Assembly (NCBI GenBank): GCA_040219575.1
Contig: JAVJSD010000058.1
Location: forward strand, 12,421 to 76,420
Reading direction: 5' to 3'
Origin: JAVJSD01 sp040219575
Lineage (GTDB): Bacteria > Planctomycetota > Planctomycetia > Pirellulales > Pirellulaceae
DNA: 64,000 bases
The notes under the pieces are model-generated. The model ran no database searches. It was given only the letters and a program-made list of their open reading frames with translations, and had not been told where the DNA came from. Position numbers and translations under genes: made by a program. This document shows, piece by piece, positions 55,018-63,696 of this stretch; within the stretch, counting starts at the first letter, position 1; every line of letters begins with the position of its first letter.

Positions 55018-55050
55018 GCGGCTGGCGATTGATTTCGTCAGCCGCTTTTT
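55018..55050 (+). terminator. Rho-independent terminator
   Basis: GCGGCTG stem with its complement and TTTTT, 27 bp after the secreted protein. Ends the module. Confidence 0.8.
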
Positions 55051-55132
55051 CGTTTGGAATCGGTCCGGCGAATGCTCTCTCACGCCGCGTTGTTCTCATT
55101 TGGTTGTTCCGCCTCCGCCCTTACGTTGTTTC

Positions 55133-55203
55133 GGGGAATTATTGTGCGTCGCTCTCTCCCGTGATTCCCTGGGACCGGAGCAGGGGAATTATTCCTCCCC
55201 TGC
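55133..55203 (+). promoter_or_regulatory. Direct and inverted repeats before the replication module
   Basis: The 11-mer GGGGAATTATT occurs at 55133 and 55183, 50 bp apart. The second copy lies in a hairpin with 7-bp arms GCAGGGG/CCCCTGC (55180-55203). The first gene of the module starts 34 bp later. Candidate operator or iteron. Confidence 0.5.
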
Positions 55204-55236
55204 CGTTCACTTTGCTCCAGCACGGGAGAAACCAAG

Positions 55237-55662
55237 ATGGCGACGAAGAAGGATCTGGCGGCACAGGCGACGATCGAGGAGACGGTGTTTCGGGTCTATT
55301 CGATGCCGGAAGAGGTCCGGGAGAGGATGGTCAAGGCCCGCGAGGCCAAGGGCGAAACGAGCCAGCTCTTCCTGGCAACGGTGATCGACCAGCAGTTGCC
55401 GAACATCGTCTCGGGGCTGAAGGCGTTAGGTGTTTCGGCGCCGTCGGAGTCGAGGCGCCCGGCGCGTCTTCCGATGTGCGACTCGATGCTGGCCGAGTTG
55501 CGGCTGGCTTCCGAGGCGACCGGCCTGCCGGCTTCGACTTTGCTTCTGGCGTGCATCAACCTGGCCGCCGTTCCTGCAACAAATACGCAGAAACGGCGAC
55601 GGACGCCGCGCAAGGGGACTACGACGAAGAAGGCGACTCGGTCGCGAAAGGGACGCAAGTGA
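55237..55662 (+). CDS. Basic protein of the replication module
   Basis: 141 residues. A helical N-terminal region (VFRVYSMPEEVRERMVKARE) and a very basic tail rich in Lys, Arg and Thr. Not recognised; DNA binding is likely. A TGATG junction couples it to the next gene. Confidence 0.6.
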   Translation: MATKKDLAAQATIEETVFRVYSMPEEVRERMVKAREAKGETSQLFLATVIDQQLPNIVSGLKALGVSAPSESRRPARLPMCDSMLAELRLASEATGLPASTLLLACINLAAVPATNTQKRRRTPRKGTTTKKATRSRKGRK

Positions 55663-55949
55663 TGGATAGAAACGACCTGACCAAATGGGCCACATCGAGA
55701 ACTGAGGACGTGTTACGGGGTGTGCTGCAACGCCAATACGTACGGGACTGGCAGGACCTGAGCAGGGATGATCTGATCGAGGAACTCTCGACGTACGTGA
55801 TGCGTGGCGTGGAGAAGCCGGTCGGCACGATGTCGCGTGCGGAGCTGGTGGACGCGATCTGGAACGAGATCATCGAACCGATCCTGGAGGACGGTTCACT
55901 CGCGCCGGGGGAACTGGACGACCTGCTGCTGGCGGAAGGGGGCGAGTGA
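55662..55949 (+). CDS. Small acidic protein, coupled gene
   Basis: 95 residues, helical and acidic (NEIIEPILEDGSLAPGELDD). Both ends are coupled by TGATG overlaps. Not recognised. Confidence 0.6.
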   Translation: MDRNDLTKWATSRTEDVLRGVLQRQYVRDWQDLSRDDLIEELSTYVMRGVEKPVGTMSRAELVDAIWNEIIEPILEDGSLAPGELDDLLLAEGGE

Positions 55950-56362
55950 TGCTGTCGATCAATAAGCGCTCGATCACCACCTTCCAGAAGCTCATGGAGG
56001 GCCTGTCCGAAGTTGGCGACAGCAAGAAGATCGACAACGCGGAGGGCGCGTTCATGCCCGTCTGGGTCGAAATTATCGGCAAGCCCGACCTGGGCGCTGC
56101 GCTCCGCGACGGCATCTGCATCGTGAGCGTCGCTCACTATTTCGAGCAGCATGGCGACCTGTGCGCTGATCCCGAAATGACCTTCTTGGTCGGCGACGGC
56201 GCGATCTATCCGATGACGTTTCGCCAGGACAATATCGCCTACAGCGAAGTGGCGATGTTCTTCGACGAGGGCAAGTTGATGATCAACGAGGAGGCGCAAA
56301 CGCGGCTCGTCGTGTTCGCTCAAGAGTGGTTGAGCAATATCGCCGAGCAGCAAAACCTCTAA
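55949..56362 (+). CDS. DUF6908-like plasmid/phage protein
   Basis: 137 residues. The region AHYFEQHGDLCADPEMTFLV, with a following YPMTFRQDNIAYSEV, fits the DUF6908 family found in plasmids and phages. Function not known. Last gene of the coupled trio; followed by a possible structured RNA. Confidence 0.7.
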   Translation: MLSINKRSITTFQKLMEGLSEVGDSKKIDNAEGAFMPVWVEIIGKPDLGAALRDGICIVSVAHYFEQHGDLCADPEMTFLVGDGAIYPMTFRQDNIAYSEVAMFFDEGKLMINEEAQTRLVVFAQEWLSNIAEQQNL

Positions 56363-56459
56363 CCGTCCCGCAACGGCCCATGGCGTTACTCGTGTCCACA
56401 AAAAAGAAAAAGATCGAAACGGGGTTGAAACCTTAGAGTGGTCTGCTAAATTTCTTGGT

Positions 56460-56518
56460 GGACAGCCTGTGCGGTGGACTTATTAAAGTCGTGCCCACCG
56501 CCCGACAGCAGGTTGTCC
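56460..56518 (+). ncRNA. Possible structured RNA leader (novel)
   Basis: Nested helices: GGACA/TGTCC (56460-56464 with 56514-56518), CCTG/CAGG, GCGGTGG/CCACCGC (56471-56477 with 56495-56501) and an apical GACTT/AAGTC stem. A terminator follows 24 bases later. Could be a cis-regulator of the downstream operon or a short RNA; no known class is recognised. Confidence 0.4.
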
Positions 56519-56541
56519 CTAACAACGCGGCACGGAATACC

Positions 56542-56580
56542 AAAATCCTCCTGCCATTTCCTGGTGTGGGAGGATTTTTT
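56542..56580 (+). terminator. Terminator before the second replication operon
   Basis: AAAATCCTCC stem with its complement GGAGGATTTT, 17-base loop, T run of six. The A-run on the 5' side makes it bidirectional-looking. Confidence 0.85.
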
Positions 56581-56636
56581 CGTGCGCTGAGCATGGGCTC
56601 CCACATTGGGTTCTTCCCTTTGTGAAGGAGTTCATC

Positions 56637-56996
56637 ATGAAAATTTCTGTTCAGCCCCCTACTCTGCCTAAGGGCACCCACCGCGTTCGGCTCGATCGTA
56701 TCGACAGCGAATCAGATCGCCAGTTCGGTACGCGCCTTCTGTGGCGTTTCGTCGCGCCCGACGGCGGCGAGTTCATTCGTCGAACCGGCGACAATTGCAA
56801 ACCGGGCAGCGCTCTTGCCACGCTGATCGAAGGTATGGCGGATCGTGCGTTATCCGTAAATGAGGAAATCGACACGGACGACTACGTCGGCCGCGACTAC
56901 ATGATCACCCTCGACGAAAAGCAGTTCGAGGAAGGTGGCGACGCCAAAGCGGTTCTCTCCAGCATCAAACCCGTTGACTCGAAGGAGGTTAGCTAA
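56637..56996 (+). CDS. Phage/plasmid protein, DUF669-like
   Basis: 119 residues from ATG 56637 (AAGGAG upstream; GTG 56622 less likely). The pattern PKGTHRVRLDRID, LLWRFVAPDGGEFIRRTGDN and DYVGRDYMITLDE matches small phage proteins of the DUF669/single-strand-binding-associated group. It overlaps the next start by one base (TAATG). Confidence 0.6.
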   Translation: MKISVQPPTLPKGTHRVRLDRIDSESDRQFGTRLLWRFVAPDGGEFIRRTGDNCKPGSALATLIEGMADRALSVNEEIDTDDYVGRDYMITLDEKQFEEGGDAKAVLSSIKPVDSKEVS

Positions 56997-57478
56997 TGTC
57001 CAAAACCTACCCCGAAGGACACCCGCTCGCTGGACTGCCCCGCGCCGAAAAGGCGAAAAAAGTGGACCGTACGCACGCGGCGACCAAAGTGCCGCACGAG
57101 GAAATCGTGCGCCTCGCTCGGCCGCATCTGGCGGCGGCATGGAAGGAGAGCAGAGCGCCGAAATCCCGCGACATTTACGACGCCCTAAACCTTGCGGCGA
57201 GAGGCGTCAGCGACGCGAAATCGACGGGCGATGCTCTCGGCAACCATCTGCTTGGTCTCTACCGCGACCGCAAGATGTGCTTCCTGCCCTGCCGTCAAAA
57301 CTGGCTGCTCCTGATTGACGGCGCCAGCGCCGATCAACTTCAGGCTGTCATCGACGCAACAGGTGTTGCTGACGCCGGCGCGCTCAAGGAATTTATTCTG
57401 GATGCGCCCGAGGCGAAGGAACGGACGCGCACCAACGAGGAAGGAGAGGAGGTAGGAATCGGCGTCTACGCGATCTAG
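56996..57478 (+). CDS. Hypothetical protein of the replication module
   Basis: 160 residues, GGAGG ribosome-binding site. Contains a Lys/Arg-rich N-terminus (RAEKAKKVDRTHAATKV) and a helical middle. Not recognised. Coupled with the previous gene. Confidence 0.6.
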   Translation: MSKTYPEGHPLAGLPRAEKAKKVDRTHAATKVPHEEIVRLARPHLAAAWKESRAPKSRDIYDALNLAARGVSDAKSTGDALGNHLLGLYRDRKMCFLPCRQNWLLLIDGASADQLQAVIDATGVADAGALKEFILDAPEAKERTRTNEEGEEVGIGVYAI

Positions 57479-57485
57479 ACGCCGA

Positions 57486-57536
57486 CCGAGATCGTCACCG
57501 CACGATCTCGGCTCCGTCGCCGTTCCCAACGGCGAC
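57486..57536 (+). repeat. Two hairpins before the helicase gene
   Basis: CCGAGATCG/CGATCTCGG (57486-57511, 8-base loop) and GTCGCCGTT/AACGGCGAC (57516-57536, 3-base loop). No T run follows. Possible operator or attenuator for the ATPase gene. Confidence 0.55.
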
Positions 57537-57555
57537 GAAGCCGGGACCATGACAA

Positions 57556-59325
57556 ATGAAAATTCGATTTAAGTTAGCGACGGAGCTATTCGTCCAAGCC
57601 GGATGCTACTGGGGCATCGTCGGTTTCGGCGAGCATGCTCAGCAAATGCCGATCACGGACTGGACGGCCGAGATCACCGAACAAGAGACCTACCACACGC
57701 ACAAGGGAGACCTGATAACCCTGCACGGCGTGATCCGCGTGTCGCAACGCCCGGAGATACCGTTTACGTGCACGGCGGAGGAACTCTACGAGCCGCGAGG
57801 AATTTTGAAGGTCGTCGCCAAGAACGCCGGTGCACTTGCACGCTGCGTGCGGGACGGATTCGCCGACGCGATACGCGATGCGGTGCAGGAGGCGAGCAAC
57901 CCGACGCAGATCGAATCCTGGCCCACCATCGGATACATCAAAGACGGTGTCTACCTGGCCGGGGACTACGTGATCACCGACGGCGAATTTCGCGACGCCG
58001 AACCGCTCGGCATCAGGCACCGCCCTTACGAGTCCGATCCGGCGGTCCAACGACTCTGCTTACGGCGTCGCGATGACACCGAATGCAGAGACCTGCTGGG
58101 GCACGTCCTGCACGAATTCGCCTTCGTGGTCGATCAACGGATCACCCTCCCGATACTCGGCCACATATTCGCGGCACCGCACATGTCGAACCGGGCGATG
58201 GCCTCGAAATACGGCCTGTGCACGCTCTGGGTCCACGGCGACAGCGGCACGGGCAAGTCTGAACTGGGGCGGTTCGCGCAGTGCTTCTACGGTGACTATC
58301 CGAGCCAGGAATCCCTGCTTTCCACATCCTCGACGCCGAATTTTCTGGCGTTGGCGGGCCACATGTTTCGCGACGCCGTGGTGACTTACGACAACGTCTC
58401 GCGGGGCAACCTGCCTGGGAACGCTTGGAAGTCCTTCGAACAGATCATACAGGACGCCTATTCACGAACCGCACGAGGGCGGCTCACGGGCGACATCGAC
58501 ATACGCCAACCCTTCCCTGTACGCGGACTGCCTGTCGTCACGGCGGAGGAACCGCCGACGTCGCCTGCCGTGGTTGGGCGGTCACTGGTGCTGGCGATGG
58601 GTGATCCGCAGAAGAACCCCGAGAAGTATCATGCATGTCTTGATCGCTGCCGCGACTACTCGGCGGTGATGGCTCACTACATCGCGTTCGTGCAGCGAAA
58701 CTACACGCCGGAGGACCTGCGGCGCAAGGCCGACGCCTACCAGTTCGAGAATTTCGGCGGCGGCGTCTCGGATAATGCCGATCGATTAACGCAGAACGCG
58801 GCGGTCAACCGCCTGGGGTTTTGCCTGCTGATAGAGTTTGCGTCTTCGCGGGACGTGATTGACGCCGCGGATGCCGAACTTCTGCTCGGCCATCACGAGG
58901 TCGTTCTGATGGAGTTGATGCAGGCAACTCGGCAGGCATCCATTGAGGAGAAGCCGGGCGAAAAGTTCGTTGCGTTGCTCAGTGAGGCGATCAGCAGCGG
59001 TGCGGCTCATATTCACCGGGGCCTGAATCCGGAGAACGGTGAGCTTGATGCTGTCGGGTTCGCTCCGAGCAGCGACAGAATCGCGATCTTCCCTGGTGCG
59101 GCATACGCGTTGGTGACTCGCGGGGTGGATTTTTCGCACACCAGAAACGTGGTCGGGGCCCAGCTCAAGCGGGAGGGCTTTCTCCTTCGCTTTGATGTTG
59201 ACCGAACGACCACCAGTTTCAACTACGCCGGCAAGGACCATCGAGTGTGGCTGTTCTCGGCCGACACATTCGGATTTGGCCACCGCGTAACTGAGGACAA
59301 CGTCGGATTCGACGACGAGTTTTAG
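57556..59325 (+). CDS. Replicative ATPase/helicase, DUF927/primase-helicase-like
   Basis: 589 residues. Walker A at WVHGDSGTGKSELGRF (about residue 230), Walker B region RDAVVTYDNVSRG, and a sensor-like stretch RGLPVVTAEEPP. The layout, an unassigned N-terminus then a single ATPase domain and a C-terminal winged-helix-like tail, matches plasmid/phage DUF927 or SF3-like helicases. Likely drives replication of the excised element. It is followed by the excision/integration genes. Confidence 0.7.
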   Translation: MKIRFKLATELFVQAGCYWGIVGFGEHAQQMPITDWTAEITEQETYHTHKGDLITLHGVIRVSQRPEIPFTCTAEELYEPRGILKVVAKNAGALARCVRDGFADAIRDAVQEASNPTQIESWPTIGYIKDGVYLAGDYVITDGEFRDAEPLGIRHRPYESDPAVQRLCLRRRDDTECRDLLGHVLHEFAFVVDQRITLPILGHIFAAPHMSNRAMASKYGLCTLWVHGDSGTGKSELGRFAQCFYGDYPSQESLLSTSSTPNFLALAGHMFRDAVVTYDNVSRGNLPGNAWKSFEQIIQDAYSRTARGRLTGDIDIRQPFPVRGLPVVTAEEPPTSPAVVGRSLVLAMGDPQKNPEKYHACLDRCRDYSAVMAHYIAFVQRNYTPEDLRRKADAYQFENFGGGVSDNADRLTQNAAVNRLGFCLLIEFASSRDVIDAADAELLLGHHEVVLMELMQATRQASIEEKPGEKFVALLSEAISSGAAHIHRGLNPENGELDAVGFAPSSDRIAIFPGAAYALVTRGVDFSHTRNVVGAQLKREGFLLRFDVDRTTTSFNYAGKDHRVWLFSADTFGFGHRVTEDNVGFDDEF

Positions 59326-59397
59326 GCCGAAGCATGGCAACGGGGGACATCGTGAATTTCGATTAGCCGGTGACATCAGGGCCCACAGCTCGCCGCC

Positions 59398-59580
59398 ATG
59401 AGTAAACCGAAACGACCGAAGCAACTCCTCACCACTCGCGACGTGGCGAAGCTGCTGTCCGTCAGCGAGAAAACCGTTCGGCGTCTCCGCGACGCCGGCA
59501 AACTCCCTCCCGCTGTCCACGTCGGACGCATGCTCCGCTGGCGAGAAGAGGACATCGCCGCCTACATCGACCGGCTGTGA
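59398..59580 (+). CDS. Excisionase-like HTH (MerR/HTH_17 type)
   Basis: 60 residues, a single helix-turn-helix with wing: TTRDVAKLLSVSEKTVRRLR then PAVHVGRMLRWREEDIAAYI. Typical of small excisionases next to integrases. It sits 81 bp before the integrase gene. Confidence 0.88.
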   Translation: MSKPKRPKQLLTTRDVAKLLSVSEKTVRRLRDAGKLPPAVHVGRMLRWREEDIAAYIDRL

Positions 59581-59661
59581 TTCCAACCCGCAAAGCTTAC
59601 AGGAATACCGCGGAGGTGATCCGCTGGTGGGTTTTCATTTAGCTCACCGGAGGACAACAAG

Positions 59662-60801
59662 ATGCCGAGCGTCTCAATTCACCGTCCCACCGTCGTCCGC
59701 AACGGCGAGCGCACCAAGACCGCCGTCTGGTGGGCGGCGTGGCGAGAACCCGGAACGGGCAAACTGCGACGCCAATCGACGGGGGCACGCGACAAGAGCG
59801 TCGCACGCCAGATCGCACGTGAACTGGAACGGCGACTCCTGCTCGAACCCTGGGGCATCACGCCCAAACAGCGAAAACTCATCACCTGGGCTGACCTGCA
59901 GAAGGAGTTCCTGGCGTCGGTCGCAAGCAGCAACCGGGCCGGGACAGCAGAAGCCTACGGCTACTCGCTCACGCACTTCGGCAAGCTCGCGAAGGGTCTG
60001 CACGCACACGAAATCACGACGGCTACGCTCGACGCCTTCGTCGCAGCTCGTCGGAAGGACGGCGTGAAACCGCCCACCATTAACAAGGACTTGCGGGCGA
60101 TACGTATCTGCTTGAACTGGGCCGTCGAGCGGGATTACATCCCTCAGTGTCCGCGGTTCAAAAACGTGCTGGTGCGTGAGGACAAAAAGCAGCCGGTCGT
60201 CTTACCCGCCGACACCCAACAGGCGGTCTTCGCCGCTCTCGACAAGCCGGATTTGCCTTTGAAGATTCGCCCGGCGGCATGGTGGAAGGTCTTTCTGTCG
60301 CTCATCTCGGAGTTGGGTGTGCGTCGTGGCGAGGCCCTCGGTCTGACCTGGGGCGCCGTAGACTTTGGGCAGGCCGAGGTTTCGGTCCACGCGGAGACGA
60401 GCAAAGGCCGACGCGACCGCACACTGCCGCTGGGCGCCAAGCTGGCGGCGGTCTTGTCGGCCTGGCGCGAACTACAGGGGAGTCCCGACGCCGCCGAATT
60501 GGTACTGCCGTGGGAGCGAAAGACGTACCGGGAGTTTTACAGCGACTGGAAGGTAATCATGAAAGCTGCGGGCCTGCCGAAGGGGACAAAAGTGGTCCCC
60601 AAGTATTTCCGCAGCACGTGCGGCAGCGAGTTGATCGCGGCGGGCGTACCGACCGTCGTGGTGAAGGATTGGCTGGGCCATTCGACGGTGGTGACGACCG
60701 AGGCGGCCTACATCAACACGTCGGGCTCGCTGCGGGCGGCGGCGGCGCAGCGGGAAGCTACTCGCGAGTCGAAAACGGATAGCCCTGCTGCAAGTCCGTA
60801 A
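59662..60801 (+). CDS. Tyrosine recombinase (integrase)
   Basis: 379 residues. N-terminal arm-binding region (about 1-75), core-binding SAM-like domain (76-170) and catalytic domain. Active-site residues: Arg221 (GVRRGEALGL), Lys248 (SKGRRDRT), Arg317 (KYFRSTCGS), His340 (LGHS) and Tyr350 (EAAYINTS). The box II His is a Lys at 314, an unusual but tolerated change in this family. It lies 480 bp inside attR. Confidence 0.93.
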   Translation: MPSVSIHRPTVVRNGERTKTAVWWAAWREPGTGKLRRQSTGARDKSVARQIARELERRLLLEPWGITPKQRKLITWADLQKEFLASVASSNRAGTAEAYGYSLTHFGKLAKGLHAHEITTATLDAFVAARRKDGVKPPTINKDLRAIRICLNWAVERDYIPQCPRFKNVLVREDKKQPVVLPADTQQAVFAALDKPDLPLKIRPAAWWKVFLSLISELGVRRGEALGLTWGAVDFGQAEVSVHAETSKGRRDRTLPLGAKLAAVLSAWRELQGSPDAAELVLPWERKTYREFYSDWKVIMKAAGLPKGTKVVPKYFRSTCGSELIAAGVPTVVVKDWLGHSTVVTTEAAYINTSGSLRAAAAQREATRESKTDSPAASP

Positions 60802-61120
60802 ATCGCGGAAGGCTGTCAAGATTGTCCTTCGCCGTCTCGTTGCGATCAGTGCGGATGTACTTTACGCCATTAACTTCCACGACGTGGACGTCTTCGCCCT
60901 CGACGAGACCACCGTTGTCGAGGACGGCTGTCTTGATGGGATTTCCCGCTTCATACATGGAGACGATTGTTTCGCGTCTGTAGATCGTCGTTTTGTCTGG
61001 ATGAATGGCCTGCTCGCCATTCGGGAGCGGAGTCAAGTTATGTACTTGAACGTGTTCGATGTGGTCTCCGTCTGCCGAGTCGCGGACGGCGGAAATATAA
61101 AGAACCCGAATGCCAGTCAT
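60758..61120 (-). CDS. DUF3892-like protein
   Basis: 120 residues. The C-terminal pattern VNGVKYIRTDRNETAKDNLD followed by LPRF is the DUF3892 signature. Overlaps the end of the integrase gene by 44 bp (convergent). Unknown function. Last gene of the element. Confidence 0.75.
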   Translation of the reverse strand: MTGIRVLYISAVRDSADGDHIEHVQVHNLTPLPNGEQAIHPDKTTIYRRETIVSMYEAGNPIKTAVLDNGGLVEGEDVHVVEVNGVKYIRTDRNETAKDNLDSLPRFTDLQQGYPFSTRE

Positions 61121-61198
61121 CTTCTCCTCCGTGGTTTTGTCGCCCTGTTACCAATTCGCTTGCCGCGGCGGAATATTGGCCCCCTCTCTGGGCTTGTA

Positions 61199-61219
61199 TG
61201 CAACGGGCGTTACAACAGG
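61199..61219 (+). repeat. 21-bp direct repeat, right arm
   Basis: Same sequence and orientation as 25014-25034; 61 bp before attR. In the circular form the two would flank the att core. Confidence 0.7.
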
Positions 61220-61280
61220 CGTGGTCCTGGGGCCGTAAGAGGCGGTGGGAAAAAGCTTTGCGGCGGGTTTCACCACAGAT

Positions 61281-61331
61281 TTAGGTTCCAGTGGGGAAAC
61301 CCGTGCAGGTTCGATTCCTGTCTCTCGCACT
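61281..61331 (+). repeat. attR core: 3' fragment of tRNA-Leu
   Basis: 51 bp identical to 24816-24866. No 5' half of the tRNA is present, so it is not a functional gene. Confidence 0.93.
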
Positions 61332-61387
61332 TTTGTCGTCGTCGCGGAAGTCGTGAGACGTCGTGAGACTTCCAACCTTCTTTTGTT

Positions 61388-61451
61388 GTAGCGGAAGTCG
61401 TGAGACTTCCGACGGTCGCGCTGCCGTCGGAAGTCTCACGACTTCCGCTAC
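61388..61451. terminator. 28-bp perfect inverted repeat between attR and the next gene
   Basis: Arms 61388-61415 and 61424-61451 with an 8-base loop, and partial tandem copies of the arm at 61343-61372. It lies 4 bp beyond the stop of the minus-strand gene, so it may end transcription. The half-site GTAGCGGAA..TTCCGAC occurs also at about 21830-21854, so it is a dispersed palindrome of the chromosome. Confidence 0.7.
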
Positions 61452-61455
61452 GGCC

Positions 61456-63696
61456 TTACTTCTCCGGGCGGATCAGGTAACTCACCTCGGCGCGGTGGGG
61501 CATGGCGATGGGCGACTTGCCGACACGGGACTTCGCGCCGAGCAGGTCGAGGTTGATCGTGCGCAGGCGGTCCTTCTTCTGGTAGGCGGTCTCGATCACG
61601 TCGCTCAGGCGGGCCCGTTGCGGCTTGTCGAATTCGATCAGCACCGCGCCGTCGCCGCGGGTGATGCGGATCGCCGCGACCTCCTCGACCAACTCCGTGC
61701 CGGGATTCAACCAGCGATCGCCGGCGCGGAATTCGATCAGGGAATCCTTTCCCGCGTTGCGGCCCGTGCCGCTGAGGTAGACCGGCAGCGTCTCCCACAA
61801 CTCGCTCAACTCGTCGGTCCCCTGCGAGAGCAATTCGCTGCGGATGTGCAGGCCGTCGTTGCGCTTGGTGAACGTGCGGCGGTAGAACACGTGGCCGTTG
61901 TCGAGGATGCCTTCTCGCTCGACGGTACGCGGCGGGCCGAGCGTGCCGAAGACGTGCACCTGCGGTGAGTCGAAATCGGTCTCGAATCGCACCCACGGAT
62001 CGCGCTGCCGGGCCGACGAGAAGGCGGAGCTTTCCACGGTCGATGCCTCGGCCGTTCGCCCCCACAGGTGATGCGTGGTCCAACTCGGCAGCTTGTCCCA
62101 GGTGACGTAGTTCCACTTGTTGGGCAGGCGGCCGAGGAGCGTCACGCCGGTCTTCTTGGTCCAGAATGCGGCCAGCGAACCGCCGGCCAGGGCCCCGCTG
62201 CCGCCGGTGTCGTACGAGCGGCCCATGTGCGGCACCGCCTCGACCTGGAAGCCCCAGTCATCGTGCATGGCCATCCAGAACTCGCCGTCGAAATCGAGAT
62301 TGAAATCGGCCTCGCGCTCAAACGGCGGCAGCAGCAGCGGGCTCTTCTCATCGACCAACTTCTGGAAGCGGGCGTAGCTCCCCTCGACGTAGTGATCCCA
62401 GGTGTAGGGCAGGTCGGCGGGCCAGTGCTCCTCCTTCCAGACGGGCGTCTCCGCGGCTTTCCAACCTTCCGGCCGGCGCGGGCTGCGGGTCAGCCGCATC
62501 ACGCCCTTCTCGATGTCGGACAGCATCTGCTCACGGTCGGCCAGTCCGAACGCGCTGCCGTTGTACGTGCGCGGATCGACGCGCAGGCGGAACAGCGCCT
62601 CGTCGGTGATCATCGCCTCGGCGAAGGGCCGCCAGGGCCGGTCGCGCTGATCGTTCACGTAGGGATCGTTGGTCCGCTTGGCCCAACTCGACGGCCCTTC
62701 GTACGAACCGTCGGGCTGCGGGAAGGTGTTGTAGGCCTTGAAGCGGGCCATCCGCCGGATCACCTCCGGCAGGAAGGCGTCCCAATCCGGATCGCCGCGG
62801 CTGATCATCGCCGCTTCCGCCAGGTGATACAGCGAGATGCCGTTGTAGCTGGTCTCGGGCCCGTCGGCCTCGCCGATATAGCCGGCCGGGTGGAAGGTGC
62901 CGCGGCGCGGATCGGAGGTGTCGGGCCCGCGCCGCGGATCGCCGAACAGAATCCGCTTGGCGTCGTCCACCAGGCGGCGGTGAATGGCGGGATCGTCCAG
63001 CACCAGGTCGAGGTCGGCCAGCGTGGCGATCTCGCGCATGTCCATGTTCGTGTTTCCGTCGCGGGGGGCGAGCCGTTCCATCTTCAGCAGGTAGTGCAGC
63101 ATGCCCTGCTTGTACGCCTCGCGGACGTTCGCCGGCAGTTTGTCTTCGCAGTGGTGCAGGGTGTAGGCCCAAGTCCCCAGGTTGGCGCCCATGAAATCGG
63201 GTTTGAGGTTCCGCGGATCCTCGCGCTGCGCCGACTCGAGCATCAGCATGTCGACGATGGCGATCACCAGGGCCCGGTGCTTGCCGCCGCTGTTGTCTGC
63301 ATACGGATTGCCGGGGAAGTCGAACTGAATCCACCAGGCGAGGGCGGCGGGCTCGGGGTACATGCGAATCGCTTCACCTTGAATCTCCGCCAGCGTGAAA
63401 CTCTCGGCCGGGGCGTGGAAGCCGGCGGTCATCGGCTCGCGGCCCGGATGCCCCAGCACAATCCAATCGCGATAGACGCGCTCGTCGTCGGCCCGGGCGT
63501 ACTCGGCCGGATAGGTGAAGGTGTGGTCGGCGACGGTGAAGTCGTCGGCACGGAGCGTGCCGAGGTAGTCGGCGAGCGTCTCTTGCCACGGGTATTCCCG
63601 CGGCAGCTCCGCGGCGCGGGAGACTCCTGACGCCGCCATCGACGCGACCAGCAAGCAGCCAAGGGAAGTCAGTAGTGCGAGTGAGGTGCGAATCAT
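61456..63696 (-). CDS. Large secreted protein, possible polysaccharide lyase/hydrolase-like toroid
   Basis: 746 residues from ATG 63696 (the frame is open to 63915 but the signal peptide MIRTSLALLTSLGCLLVASM starts here). The N-terminal half is helical with Trp, Tyr and His-rich segments (NLGTWAYTLHHCEDKLPANV, NTNMDMREIATL, YNGISLYHLAEAAM), the look of an alpha/alpha toroid; the second half is beta-rich (HVFYRRTFTKRNDGLHIRSE), as in heparinase-like lyases. Catalytic residues cannot be assigned. First gene outside the element. Confidence 0.6.
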   Translation of the reverse strand: MIRTSLALLTSLGCLLVASMAASGVSRAAELPREYPWQETLADYLGTLRADDFTVADHTFTYPAEYARADDERVYRDWIVLGHPGREPMTAGFHAPAESFTLAEIQGEAIRMYPEPAALAWWIQFDFPGNPYADNSGGKHRALVIAIVDMLMLESAQREDPRNLKPDFMGANLGTWAYTLHHCEDKLPANVREAYKQGMLHYLLKMERLAPRDGNTNMDMREIATLADLDLVLDDPAIHRRLVDDAKRILFGDPRRGPDTSDPRRGTFHPAGYIGEADGPETSYNGISLYHLAEAAMISRGDPDWDAFLPEVIRRMARFKAYNTFPQPDGSYEGPSSWAKRTNDPYVNDQRDRPWRPFAEAMITDEALFRLRVDPRTYNGSAFGLADREQMLSDIEKGVMRLTRSPRRPEGWKAAETPVWKEEHWPADLPYTWDHYVEGSYARFQKLVDEKSPLLLPPFEREADFNLDFDGEFWMAMHDDWGFQVEAVPHMGRSYDTGGSGALAGGSLAAFWTKKTGVTLLGRLPNKWNYVTWDKLPSWTTHHLWGRTAEASTVESSAFSSARQRDPWVRFETDFDSPQVHVFGTLGPPRTVEREGILDNGHVFYRRTFTKRNDGLHIRSELLSQGTDELSELWETLPVYLSGTGRNAGKDSLIEFRAGDRWLNPGTELVEEVAAIRITRGDGAVLIEFDKPQRARLSDVIETAYQKKDRLRTINLDLLGAKSRVGKSPIAMPHRAEVSYLIRPEK

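Noticed and set aside
61281..61331. Second tRNA-Leu gene
   Set aside because: Only the 3' part from the anticodon loop is present; there is no 5' acceptor strand or D arm, so it is an att site.
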